A DNA stretch of 59,837 bases from an uncultured Verrucomicrobiales bacterium (lineage in GTDB: Bacteria > Verrucomicrobiota > Verrucomicrobiia > Verrucomicrobiales > Akkermansiaceae): contig CALFSW010000368.1 of assembly GCA_937916505.1 (NCBI GenBank), positions 1-59,837 of the forward strand, given 5' to 3'. Below the pieces are notes generated by a model that did no database searches, had not been told where the DNA came from, and saw only the letters and a program-made list of their open reading frames with translations. Shown one piece after another: positions 43,247 to 51,359 of this stretch (positions within the stretch are counted from its first letter, which is position 1; each line of letters starts with the position of its first letter). The position numbers and the translations under genes are program-made.

Positions 43247-45631
43247 ATGAAATTTTCTCTCACTGTTCTCTTGGGCTTGACGCTTGGCGCGTGGGCGCAG
43301 GAGCCGCCAGCTCCCGGATCGACTCCTCAGAAGCCCGGTGTTCCCACGCCTGTTCCCGACATTCAACCGGGAAGTCCAGCCCTGACGCCCATCATTCGTG
43401 GAAGAAATGTCGATCCCAATGCGGTTGCCGTTCCGGCAGACGGCATCATGAACAAAGGGAATATTACCGCGCTCGAAGCCGCTCAACTTTACGAAGATCA
43501 TAGCGGGAAGCGGGTCATCATGAGTAACGCCGTGGCTCAGTCCGAGGTGTCTTTCACAATGCGGGGCCCTTTGTCCAATGCTGAGATTGCCAAGTTTTTG
43601 AAGCTGACATTGCTTGCCGAAGGATTGGCGATGATCCCCGTTCCTGAAGAGCCGGACATTGTTCGTTTGATCCCATCCGGCCCCATTACCGGTCCAGGGC
43701 CCGTCCCCAAGAATTTTTACGTCGATGAGTTTGATCTCCCTGCAGACGATGAGTTGGTGATCTATCAAATGGTTTTGAGCTACCTCAAGCCCGAGGAAGC
43801 CCTCAAAGTGATGCAATCATCCATTGGGCAGCTCAGTGCTTCGGGTAACATCGCGGCGGTTCCCAATGCCTCCTCTTTGATCATCACGGAAAACTCTTCC
43901 TTGATTCGCCAGATGATCAAAATCAAGAAAGCCATCGATGTCCCAACCAAGGTAGCGGAGAAGTGGGTGGAGGTGACTTATGGCGATGTCGATGAAATCG
44001 CCGAGCGAATGAACGAGATTTACAACGAGCAGTCATCCGGTCGTCAAACGACCCGGACGACCCGGACCAACGCTCCTCCCAATCCCGGATCGGCTCCAGG
44101 GGCCTCGACTTCGGGAGAGGAAATCCCCATTAAAATCATCGGGGTGCGTCGCACTAGCCGTATTCTGCTTGTGGGACGCCCATCCGATCTTGTGGCAGCC
44201 GAGGCCATGGTGCGAAGCTTCGATCAGCCCAGTAGTGGAAACACCCGTCAGACCTTCCGCCTTCGTTACCTTCGTGTTGCCGATTTTTTGCAAATTGCAG
44301 AAGATGCCATCACCGTGACTCTTGGTGAAGGAGCCAGCGGTCAGGCAGGCGGGAGTCGCCAGCTTGCCAGCCAAACTAACAACAGTCGAAACAATCAGAG
44401 CAGCCGGAATAATTCGACCAATAACAACCAGAATACCGGTCAGCAAGGTGGAGGAGGGGGCGGAAACCGTGCCAGTATTCAGGAACAGGATATTCCCACT
44501 GCTCCGGAGTCCCGTCTCGTCGGGAACACGCTTCTGGTTGGTGACAACGTTGCCAATACTGTCATCGTGAACGGACCTCCCCATCACATTGAAATCGTGC
44601 GTGATCTCATTGGTGATCTGGATACCGAATCCCAGCAGGTGGCTCTTTCAACCGTGGTTGGCAGTTACAACATTGGGAGTGGAATGAACTTCGGTGTTGA
44701 TTTGGCACGAGCGCTCAACCAAACCGGTAGTAGTTTTGTGGCCGGTGGTGCGGCCCAGTTCGGAAATGGCGTGATTGATCCCGCAACTCTGACTGATCTT
44801 GCTAATATTCTGACCGCCCAGGGAGTTGCTGGATCGGGAGTTTCAATCTACGGAGCAATCAACGATGACTTTGCCTTTTTCGTCAATGCTTTGGAGAGTA
44901 AAACCAAGTTCAAAACTCTTGAGCGCACGGTATTGACGACCCGGAACAACCGCGTGGCCGAGCTTTCCTCGGGTCAGAGAATCGCCATCCCCTCGAGCAC
45001 TTTCGTCGGAGGCACGACCAACGGTCAAACAACCAACGTCGAGTATCGTGATGTGACCCTTGAACTTCTCATCCAACCTCTGATCAATGCCGATGACCAG
45101 GTCACTCTTGAAATCTCCCTTGTCCGTGACTCCATCGGAGCCGACCGGACGGTGGGTGAACTGGTGGTGCCTGATATCAACACCGAGCAACTCAGCACAT
45201 CGGTGACCGTCACTGATGGATCAGCCGTGATTCTCGGAGGAATCATCACCACGACCGAACGTGATACCAAGACAGGGATTCCCTTCATTAGCCGGATTCC
45301 CGGCCTTGGAAAACTTTTTGGACGTGACGTCAAGAGTGAAAATGAAGCGGAACTCATCATCATGATTCAGCCTCGTATTCTTAAGGGGCAAGGTGAACTC
45401 GATAATTTCCGCGACGACTACGAGCGTAGTTCCCGGAACACCGGCACGACCATTCAAGCCTTTCCCCAGCGGACTGGAATATTGCCGGCTCCAGGGACGA
45501 TGCCTCGATATAACCCCGACTCCAAGGGAGGGGTGCTGCCAGTGACACAGTCGGATCCGGCCCCTGTGGACTCTGGATCACAGAAGAAGTCCAAGATTCG
45601 TGGTAGGTCCGGGCGTCCGGGATCACGCTAA
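43247..45631 (+). CDS. gspD: Type II secretion secretin GspD
   Basis: This is a 794-residue outer-membrane channel protein. It has a signal peptide (to about AWA), a Pro-rich linker, then N-domains: N0 about 65-160; N1 with 'SYLKPEEALKVMQSSIGQLS'; N2 with 'WVEVTYGDVDEIAERMNEIY'; N3 with 'FRLRYLRVADFLQIAEDAIT'. An Asn/Gln/Ser/Gly-rich insertion (about 365-410) lies in N3. The secretin core follows with 'VALSTVVGSYNIGSGMNFGV', 'VEYRDVTLELLIQPLINADD' and the signature 'TGIPFISRIPGLGKLFGRD'. The C-terminal tail is Pro/Arg/Lys-rich. It is the last gene of the operon. Confidence 0.93.
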   Translation: MKFSLTVLLGLTLGAWAQEPPAPGSTPQKPGVPTPVPDIQPGSPALTPIIRGRNVDPNAVAVPADGIMNKGNITALEAAQLYEDHSGKRVIMSNAVAQSEVSFTMRGPLSNAEIAKFLKLTLLAEGLAMIPVPEEPDIVRLIPSGPITGPGPVPKNFYVDEFDLPADDELVIYQMVLSYLKPEEALKVMQSSIGQLSASGNIAAVPNASSLIITENSSLIRQMIKIKKAIDVPTKVAEKWVEVTYGDVDEIAERMNEIYNEQSSGRQTTRTTRTNAPPNPGSAPGASTSGEEIPIKIIGVRRTSRILLVGRPSDLVAAEAMVRSFDQPSSGNTRQTFRLRYLRVADFLQIAEDAITVTLGEGASGQAGGSRQLASQTNNSRNNQSSRNNSTNNNQNTGQQGGGGGGNRASIQEQDIPTAPESRLVGNTLLVGDNVANTVIVNGPPHHIEIVRDLIGDLDTESQQVALSTVVGSYNIGSGMNFGVDLARALNQTGSSFVAGGAAQFGNGVIDPATLTDLANILTAQGVAGSGVSIYGAINDDFAFFVNALESKTKFKTLERTVLTTRNNRVAELSSGQRIAIPSSTFVGGTTNGQTTNVEYRDVTLELLIQPLINADDQVTLEISLVRDSIGADRTVGELVVPDINTEQLSTSVTVTDGSAVILGGIITTTERDTKTGIPFISRIPGLGKLFGRDVKSENEAELIIMIQPRILKGQGELDNFRDDYERSSRNTGTTIQAFPQRTGILPAPGTMPRYNPDSKGGVLPVTQSDPAPVDSGSQKKSKIRGRSGRPGSR

Positions 45632-45676
45632 GAACTTTGGCTTTCGCAAGCGGTCAGGGCGTGGCATGTATAGGTC

Positions 45677-46384
45677 ATGAAAGTTCGCCACTTCATCGCT
45701 CTCGTCTCCTGTTTTTCTCTCGCCTCGTCTGCTGTTGCAGACGAGGCGCCTTTGCTTTCGCTGAGCAAGGGTGATCGTTGGGAATATCTTGTCACGGTGG
45801 AGGCCCCTCATGGAGCCAAGATGCCCGGTGGGTCGGACGTGAGTGTTAAAAAGACAGCTGACGGAGTGAGGGCGACCTTCAAGAAGGCACGGGTCTATCT
45901 TGGGAAAGTCAAACCGGAGGAGGATGGCGAGGAGTTTGACACCTTCCAAATGGTGAGAGCTGGAAAAATTGTGGAATTCGAATTCAGTGATTACCGAAAA
46001 GATGCGATTTATGCCCTCGGGTCCAAAGATGCGACGAAGAAGGACAGCAAGGTGGTTTTACTTGGCAAACCCCTTCTGGTCTACTCGGCGGCCAACAAAC
46101 CGGGAGATCAATGGGAAATCAAGTCGGGCGGGAAGGGAAAGGTTCCGGCCTTTACCCGTAAGTTTCGTATTTTTGGGGAAGAGGAGGTTCGCGTTCCAGC
46201 CGGGACTTTTCAGGCGGTTCGGGTCGTTATGACCGGTCAGTCCGGTCCCACTGAAATCAAACGGACTTTCTGGTTCGCCAAGGGAACGGGCTTCGTTAAG
46301 GAGGAAAAAACCTACTACTCGGCAAACAAGAGGCTGATTCATCAGGTCATGGAATTGACCAAGATGACGAAAGGGGGGGAGTGA
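45677..46384 (+). CDS. Exported protein of unknown function (DUF3108-like)
   Basis: This 235-residue protein has a signal peptide (MKVRHFIALVSCFSLASSAVA, cut before DEAP). The mature part is beta-rich: 'LSKGDRWEYLVTVEAP', 'KPGDQWEIKSGGKGKVPAFT', then 'EEEVRVPAGTFQAVRVVMTG' and 'TFWFAKGTGFVKEEKTYYSA'. The last motifs resemble the lipocalin-like/DUF3108 group (V-P-A-G-T-F-x-A-x-R-V and W-F-A-x-G-x-G-x-V-K). No enzymatic residues are evident. It follows the secretin gene by 45 bases and might belong to the same transcript. A strong hairpin lies inside its signal-peptide codons. Confidence 0.72.
   Translation: MKVRHFIALVSCFSLASSAVADEAPLLSLSKGDRWEYLVTVEAPHGAKMPGGSDVSVKKTADGVRATFKKARVYLGKVKPEEDGEEFDTFQMVRAGKIVEFEFSDYRKDAIYALGSKDATKKDSKVVLLGKPLLVYSAANKPGDQWEIKSGGKGKVPAFTRKFRIFGEEEVRVPAGTFQAVRVVMTGQSGPTEIKRTFWFAKGTGFVKEEKTYYSANKRLIHQVMELTKMTKGGE
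45721..45748 (+). promoter_or_regulatory. Perfect 12-bp hairpin in the signal-peptide coding region
   Basis: Bases 45721-45732 pair exactly with 45737-45748 around a TGTT loop, 44 bases after the start codon. Hairpins this strong this early in a message can affect translation or act as attenuators. It may also be a coding coincidence. Confidence 0.45.
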
Positions 46385-46388
46385 AGAC

Positions 46389-47276
46389 TCACCCGCGGGG
46401 GTGGAAGTTTTTGTGAACCGCTTTCAGGCGCTTTTGATCAACGTGAGTGTAAATTTGGGTGGTTGCGATGTCTGCGTGCCCGAGTAATTCCTGAATGACA
46501 CGAAGGTCCGCGCCATTTTCGAGGAGGTGGGTCGCGAAGGAATGGCGAAGAAGGTGAGGATAAATATTTTGATCAATTCCGGCCTGCTTGGCGCGCTCCT
46601 TCACAATTTGGCGGACGCGGTCGGGTGAGAGAGGGCCTCCACGCACCGAAAGAAAAATGTGGGAGGAGGTTTTTTTTGTGACCAGGCCGGGTCGCTCTCC
46701 GGTGAGGTAGTTGGCGAGGGCGGCGAGAGCCTTGCCACCGACCGGGACGAGGCGGGTTTTGTTGCCCTTGCCGGTGATGCGCAGGAAGTGATCTTCCTGA
46801 TCCAGATACTCCAGCCGGGCTCCGCAGAGTTCGGAGAGGCGGAGGCCGGAAGCATAAAAAAGCTCGAGAAGGGCCAGGTCGCGTTGTCCCAGTTTTTTCG
46901 CCGGGTTGATGGAGGCAAGAAGAGTTTCGACGGTTTGCGCGTTGAGTGTCTCGGGAAGCTTTGCCGGGGATTTGGGCGAAAGGAGCGGTTCGGCCGGATC
47001 GATCTCGATATGATGGCGTTTTTGAAGAAATCGGAAAAAAATCTTCAAGTGGACGAGGGAAATGCGGAGTGAAGAGGCATCAAGCTCCGTCTTTCGTAAA
47101 TATCCCAGGAAAGCCGAGAGTTCATCTGTTCCCAAATCCTGCCATTCTTTGTGGCCGTTCCCGGAAGTCCATTCGAGGAGTTTGTCGAGAGTCTGACGGA
47201 CGGAGAGTTGATAGGCAGTCGAAAGACCCCGCTCGGTAGCGAGATAGAGGATGAAACCATCGACCTGGAACTCCAT
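46389..47276 (-). CDS. xerD: Tyrosine recombinase XerD
   Basis: This is 295 residues from MEFQVDGFILYLATERGLS; the start at 47306 would overlap the upstream gene. All six catalytic positions are present: Arg146 (ASGLRLSEL), Lys170 (GKGNKTR), His241 and Arg244 (HLLRHSFATH), His267 (LLGHADI) and Tyr276 (TTQIYTHV). The N-terminal core-binding domain and the total length match XerC/XerD, which resolve chromosome dimers at dif with FtsK. XerD is favoured over XerC by overall pattern only. It is convergent with the DUF3108-like gene. Confidence 0.9.
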   Translation of the reverse strand: MEFQVDGFILYLATERGLSTAYQLSVRQTLDKLLEWTSGNGHKEWQDLGTDELSAFLGYLRKTELDASSLRISLVHLKIFFRFLQKRHHIEIDPAEPLLSPKSPAKLPETLNAQTVETLLASINPAKKLGQRDLALLELFYASGLRLSELCGARLEYLDQEDHFLRITGKGNKTRLVPVGGKALAALANYLTGERPGLVTKKTSSHIFLSVRGGPLSPDRVRQIVKERAKQAGIDQNIYPHLLRHSFATHLLENGADLRVIQELLGHADIATTQIYTHVDQKRLKAVHKNFHPRG

Positions 47277-47281
47277 GACAA

Positions 47282-48259
47282 TCAGACGGCGAGACAGCCG
47301 GGACAATTTTGAACCGAGTGGCCGGGAGCGATCTCAATGAGTTGGGGGGCTTCGTTTGTGAGGCAAAGCGAGGAGTCCCCCAGAGTGTTTCGGGGATGGA
47401 AGGAGCACGCCGAGGGCGGGTTGTTGAGGTTGGGCGGGAGACCGGGAATGGTGTAGAGTCTCTCACCTTTCTGGTGCATCGCGGGAATGCTTTTGAGCAG
47501 CGCTCGTGTATAGGCGTGTCGCGGTTCGGCGAAAAGGTCCCTGGCAGTGGCTGATTCCACAACCCGGCCGGCATACATCACATTCACATTGTCGCATGCC
47601 TGTGAGACGACCCCCAGGTCATGGGTGACGAGGATCACAGCGGTGCCAAGAGTTTCCTGACGGTCTTTGATGAGGTCGAGAACCTGCTTTTGAACGGTCA
47701 CGTCAAGCGCCGTCGTGGGTTCGTCGGCGATCAGAATCTCCGGGCGGGTGATGAGTGCCATTGCGATCATGACACGCTGACGCATCCCGCCGGAGAACTC
47801 ATGGGGATAGGACCTGATGCGTTTTTCCGCTTGAGGAATTCCGACCTCTTCGAGCGCTTCGATGGCCCGGTGAAGAGCCGGTTTTCCTTTCATCCCCTCG
47901 TGGAGTTCGAGGGGCTCGGTTAGCTGGGAGGAAATTCGCAGAGCCGGATTGAGACAGGTCATGGGGTCCTGGAAAATCATCGAGATTTTCTTGCCGCGAA
48001 TTTTCCGGAGAACCTTTTCGCTGGCCTGTAAGAGGTCGGTGCCTTCAAAAACGGCCGAGCCACTGTGGATTCTTCCCGGTGGCTGCGGGATGAGACCGAG
48101 GAGTGAATAGCAGGTCACGGATTTTCCTGATCCGGATTCTCCGACGATTCCAAGCGTTTCTCCTTTCTCGAGGCTGAACGAAACATCCTCGACCGCATGG
48201 ACGATGCCGTTTCGAGTGTGAAAGCGGGTGGTGAGATTTTTGACGTCAAGCAAGGGCAT
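47282..48259 (-). CDS. Oligopeptide/dipeptide ABC transporter ATP-binding protein (OppD/DppD-like)
   Basis: This is 325 residues. Walker A is GESGSGKS, the Q-loop is 'MIFQDPMTCLNPAL' and the signature is 'FSGGMRQRVMIAMAL'. Walker B is 'ILIADEPTTALDV' and the switch His is in 'VTHDLGVV'. The OppD/DppD-specific C-terminus ('YTRALLKSIPAMHQKGERLY', 'IPGLPPNLNNPPSACSFHPR', further cysteines) is present. It energises uptake of peptides or nickel with two permeases and a second ATPase, none of which is nearby. It is followed 5 bases later by xerD. Confidence 0.92.
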   Translation of the reverse strand: MPLLDVKNLTTRFHTRNGIVHAVEDVSFSLEKGETLGIVGESGSGKSVTCYSLLGLIPQPPGRIHSGSAVFEGTDLLQASEKVLRKIRGKKISMIFQDPMTCLNPALRISSQLTEPLELHEGMKGKPALHRAIEALEEVGIPQAEKRIRSYPHEFSGGMRQRVMIAMALITRPEILIADEPTTALDVTVQKQVLDLIKDRQETLGTAVILVTHDLGVVSQACDNVNVMYAGRVVESATARDLFAEPRHAYTRALLKSIPAMHQKGERLYTIPGLPPNLNNPPSACSFHPRNTLGDSSLCLTNEAPQLIEIAPGHSVQNCPGCLAV

Positions 48260-48341
48260 GTTGTTGCCGGAATCATGCCGTCAAAGAGAAGGGAGCGGAA
48301 GTAAAAATCCCCGGGGTGGCCGGCCGTGGATGAGCGGGCGC

Positions 48342-49352
48342 TCAAAGCAGGGTTGCGAGAATTTTTCTAATCGGGGTTGCGATAGGGAGATTGGAGAGAT
48401 CGCCGAGGTGGTGGTATTTTTCTCCGGAGATGAGATGCGGGGGTTTCTCCCGATAAAGAGAGATGGTCACCTTGTGGTTTGTGATGACATAGTGGTGTTT
48501 GCTGACAGGCGAAAGGTGGGCGCATTCATCGGCTGTGCGCAGAGGGAGTTTCCAAAAGCCCTTACGGCGTGAATCGTGACCCGGGGAGAGGAGGATTTTG
48601 TCGCCCTGAATCCAGAGGTAGGCGTGTTCCTCGACGGCGATGATTTTTTTTCGGGGCTTTTTGACAGGGAGCTTTTCGGGTGTCTCGGTTTTACAAAAAT
48701 CCCGAACAGGGCAGATGAGGCAGGAAGGGGAGCGTGGGGTGCAAAGGGTCTGACCCAGCTCCATGAGAGCGGAATTAAAGAGGCGGGGATTTTTTGGATC
48801 GAGGAGTTTGTCGGCTGATTGCCAAATGGCTTTTTTTCCCGGGGTCGAGTCCACCGCTTGATGCTGGTCGAGGAGTCTGGAAAGGACACGGGCGATGTTG
48901 CCATCGACAATGGGGGCGGGCCGGTCAAAGGCAAAGCTGCTGACAGCGCCGGCGGTGTAGCGTCCGATGCCGGGGAGTGATTCCAGGGTGGCGGCGTCGG
49001 AGGGGAAGTTGCCGCAAAACTCATGAAGGACGAATTGAGCTGCTTTTTGAAGATTCCGGACGCGGTTGTAGTATCCGAGGCCTTCCCATGCCCGGAGGAT
49101 TTTTTCCTCGGGAGCTACGGCGATCGCTTCGATGTCAGGAAATTCTTCAAGGAATCTTTCGAAGCGCCGATTGGCGATGACCGAGGAGACGGTGGTTTGC
49201 TGGAGCATGATCTCCGAAACGAGGATGGCCCAGGGATCTGTTGTTTCACGCCACGGATGGGATTTGGCATTTTCAGAGAACCATCTGAGAAGAGAGGATC
49301 TAAAAGCGCGAATGTTCTTTATCGGGTGACGTCGGGCGGAGGGTTTTTCCAT
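48342..49352 (-). CDS. mutY: A/G-specific adenine DNA glycosylase MutY
   Basis: This is 336 residues from MEKPSARRHP. Motifs: 'WAILVSEIMLQQTTVSSVIA' with catalytic Glu47, the helix-hairpin-helix 'LESLPGIGRYTAGAVSSFAF', catalytic Asp150 in 'APIVDGNIARVLSRL', and the [4Fe-4S] loop C204-x6-C211-x2-C214-x5-C220. A C-terminal NUDIX-like 8-oxoG recognition domain follows ('AYLWIQGDKILL', 'KGFWKLPL'). MutY removes adenine mispaired with 8-oxoguanine. It is divergent from rnhC. Confidence 0.95.
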   Translation of the reverse strand: MEKPSARRHPIKNIRAFRSSLLRWFSENAKSHPWRETTDPWAILVSEIMLQQTTVSSVIANRRFERFLEEFPDIEAIAVAPEEKILRAWEGLGYYNRVRNLQKAAQFVLHEFCGNFPSDAATLESLPGIGRYTAGAVSSFAFDRPAPIVDGNIARVLSRLLDQHQAVDSTPGKKAIWQSADKLLDPKNPRLFNSALMELGQTLCTPRSPSCLICPVRDFCKTETPEKLPVKKPRKKIIAVEEHAYLWIQGDKILLSPGHDSRRKGFWKLPLRTADECAHLSPVSKHHYVITNHKVTISLYREKPPHLISGEKYHHLGDLSNLPIATPIRKILATLL

Positions 49353-49451
49353 GGGGTGGGGTGACTTTAAAAATCCGGAGAAGGGAGGCGAGTGGAATTC
49401 TTCAGAGATTGATCTCAATTTGGCCGGAATCTTGCTACAAACCAAAGATTG

Positions 49452-50357
49452 ATGGCGCTCACAAGTTACACCCTATCCCTCACCCCCGATCAGGTTTTAA
49501 AACTGAGGAGATGCCTTGAGCGGGATGGATTCGAGTTTCAAGACAAGCAGTATGCCGTTTTTTCAGGAAAGAAGGGCAAACTCAACGTCACCGTTTACGA
49601 AAAGGGGCCGAAGGTTTTAGTGCAGGGGAAGGGGACCGAGGACTTTATCAAATTTTCGCTGGAACCGGAAGTGATGGGGGAGGCCCGGTTGGGATACGAG
49701 GAGCATTGGCAGCCGGAAATGTTTGAGCCGCATTTCGGGGTCGATGAGAGTGGGAAAGGGGATTACTTCGGACCGATTGTGGTTGCGGGGGTCTATACGA
49801 ATCGTGGGATTGCCCGTTCTCTCATGGAGGCGGGAGTCATGGATAGTAAACGCGTGGGTTCTGCGAAGCGGATACGAGAGTTGGCCTCCATTATTCGCGG
49901 AGAGGTTGGGGCAGGGTTTAAGGTGATCCGTTGGGCTCCTTCGCGATATAACGAGCTTTACGATAGGTATCAAAACATCAATCGCATGCTTGCCAGTGGG
50001 CACGCGGCTGTGATCGAGGATCTTGCGCGTCGTTTGCCGGGGTGTCCCAGGGCGCTTTGCGATCAGTTCTCCAAGGCCCCACTGATCTCGGGTGAGCTGA
50101 AAGCGAGAGGGGTTAACATTGAATTGGAGGAACGAACCAAGGCTGAGAGCGATGTCGCGGTAGCTGCTGCCTCGATTCTTGCCCGGGAGAGTTTTGTTGA
50201 TTGGATGGAGAAGGTTTCAGAGAAACTGGGAGTGGATGTTCCTTATGGTGCTGGAGCTGTGGTTGTGGAAGCGGCCCGGGAATTTTTGAAAAATCGAGAT
50301 TGGCAGCAACTCTCTGAGCTCTGCAAGCTACATTTCCGTACAACTCAACTTATTTAA
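49452..50357 (+). CDS. rnhC: Ribonuclease HIII
   Basis: This is 301 residues from ATG at 49452 (a TTG one codon upstream is possible). An N-terminal TBP-like substrate-binding domain of about 85 residues precedes the nuclease. The catalytic domain shows 'FGVDESGKGDYFGPIVVAGV' (Asp98, Glu99), 'VMDSKRVGSAKRI', 'YNELYDRYQNINRMLASGHA' and 'ERTKAESDVAVAAASILARE'. D-E-S-G-K-G and the TBP-like domain separate HIII from HII. It also cleaves RNA in hybrids and overlaps in role with rnhB about 14 kb away. Confidence 0.95.
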   Translation: MALTSYTLSLTPDQVLKLRRCLERDGFEFQDKQYAVFSGKKGKLNVTVYEKGPKVLVQGKGTEDFIKFSLEPEVMGEARLGYEEHWQPEMFEPHFGVDESGKGDYFGPIVVAGVYTNRGIARSLMEAGVMDSKRVGSAKRIRELASIIRGEVGAGFKVIRWAPSRYNELYDRYQNINRMLASGHAAVIEDLARRLPGCPRALCDQFSKAPLISGELKARGVNIELEERTKAESDVAVAAASILARESFVDWMEKVSEKLGVDVPYGAGAVVVEAAREFLKNRDWQQLSELCKLHFRTTQLI

Positions 50358-50402
50358 AATCAGTATCTTATCAAAATAATCTATCAATTAAGACGGCAGG
50401 AT

Positions 50403-50430
50403 TTGACAGCTAAGGATGTATCGCTATCCT
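50403..50430 (+). promoter_or_regulatory. Sigma-70-type promoter for the HU gene
   Basis: A perfect TTGACA (50403-50408), a 16-base spacer and TATCCT (50425-50430) lie 44 bases upstream of the HU start codon, in an AT-rich gap. This is the best promoter match noticed in the window. Confidence 0.6.
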
Positions 50431-50473
50431 CATTTTCGCGAGGCGCGAATCTGCAGCCTTCTCCCCCTCAAAC

Positions 50474-50794
50474 ATGGCAAATTTCACAAAAAAAGAGATC
50501 ATCCAAGAAGTGAGCGACCAACTTGGAATCACTCAAACCCTCTCTTCCAAAATGCTTCATTTGGTGTTGGAAATAGTGACCCGGGAACTGGCGAGTGCCA
50601 ACAGCGTGGTGATCCGTGATTTCGGCACCTTTGAAACAAAGATTGCGAAGGGGCGTCCCGGACGTAATCCAAAAGATCCGACCAAGACGATTCCGATTCC
50701 GGATCGGGCCGTGGTGAAGTTTCAGGTTGGCAAATCTCTCAAAGAGAAGGTCGCCCGCACCCTTCCCGAGATCAAAGGTCGCGTTTCAAAATAG
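50474..50794 (+). CDS. HU/IHF family DNA-binding protein
   Basis: This is 106 residues. 'FTKKEIIQEVSDQLGITQTL' is the N-terminal helix pair. 'VVIRDFGTFETKIAKGRPGR' and 'NPKDPTKTIPIPDRAVVKFQ' form the beta-arm with the NP intercalation motif. 'GKSLKEKVA' closes the domain. It is slightly longer than E. coli HU owing to a basic tail. A nucleoid-architecture protein, binding DNA non-specifically. It is transcribed from its own promoter and lies one base before the RlpA start region. Confidence 0.94.
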   Translation: MANFTKKEIIQEVSDQLGITQTLSSKMLHLVLEIVTRELASANSVVIRDFGTFETKIAKGRPGRNPKDPTKTIPIPDRAVVKFQVGKSLKEKVARTLPEIKGRVSK

Positions 50795-50795
50795 A

Positions 50796-51314
50796 ATGAG
50801 GGTTCCCGCAATAACCGGCTCACTGATGCTCGTTGTTGCTTTTCTGTCATCCTGCGGATCACGCGATTACAAGGGGTATCAAAACCGGAGTTATACGATC
50901 CGGGGCGAGCACTACCAGCCGATGGCGGTCGATGACGCGCTCTCTTACTCAAAAGAAGGGATCGCATCATGGTATGACGAAAGTAAGTTCTTTGGCCTGG
51001 TCAGGGGGAACACTTCCCTCGGTGAACGGGTGGGGCGCTTCGATATTTCGGGTGCTCACAAGACGCTGCCCCTGCCCTGTCGGGTGAAGGTCACAAATTT
51101 GGACAACGGAAAGACCTTAAAAATGCGTCTCAATGATCGCGGGCCATTTATTCCAGGCCGGATTATCGATGTGACTCCGCGGGCGGCGGCAAAGTTGGGC
51201 TTCAAAAAAAAGGGGCTGACCCGCGCACGGGTGGAGATTTTGAGTGTGGGCGATGGGAAGTATCAGCGCAAGGCTCCCGGTGAAGGGCATCGGTGGTTTT
51301 GGCCGTTTTCGTGA
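50796..51314 (+). CDS. rlpA: RlpA-like septal/lytic transglycosylase lipoprotein
   Basis: From ATG at 50796 (MRVPAITGSLMLVVAFLSSC) this gives 172 residues with a lipobox ending at Cys20. The double-psi beta-barrel domain follows: 'EGIASWYDESKFFGLVRGNT', 'LPLPCRVKVTNLDNGKTLKM', 'RLNDRGPFIPGRIIDVTPRA', 'AAKLGFKKKGLTRARVEIL'. The conserved Asp of 'NDRGPF' is present. No SPOR domain is visible, unlike E. coli RlpA. It would cleave denuded peptidoglycan strands or act structurally at the envelope. It starts directly after the HU stop. Confidence 0.88.
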   Translation: MRVPAITGSLMLVVAFLSSCGSRDYKGYQNRSYTIRGEHYQPMAVDDALSYSKEGIASWYDESKFFGLVRGNTSLGERVGRFDISGAHKTLPLPCRVKVTNLDNGKTLKMRLNDRGPFIPGRIIDVTPRAAAKLGFKKKGLTRARVEILSVGDGKYQRKAPGEGHRWFWPFS

Positions 51315-51359
51315 AGCCTTGCTTGAGCTTCATGGGGGAAGGTCTCATTCTTTGGCCAG

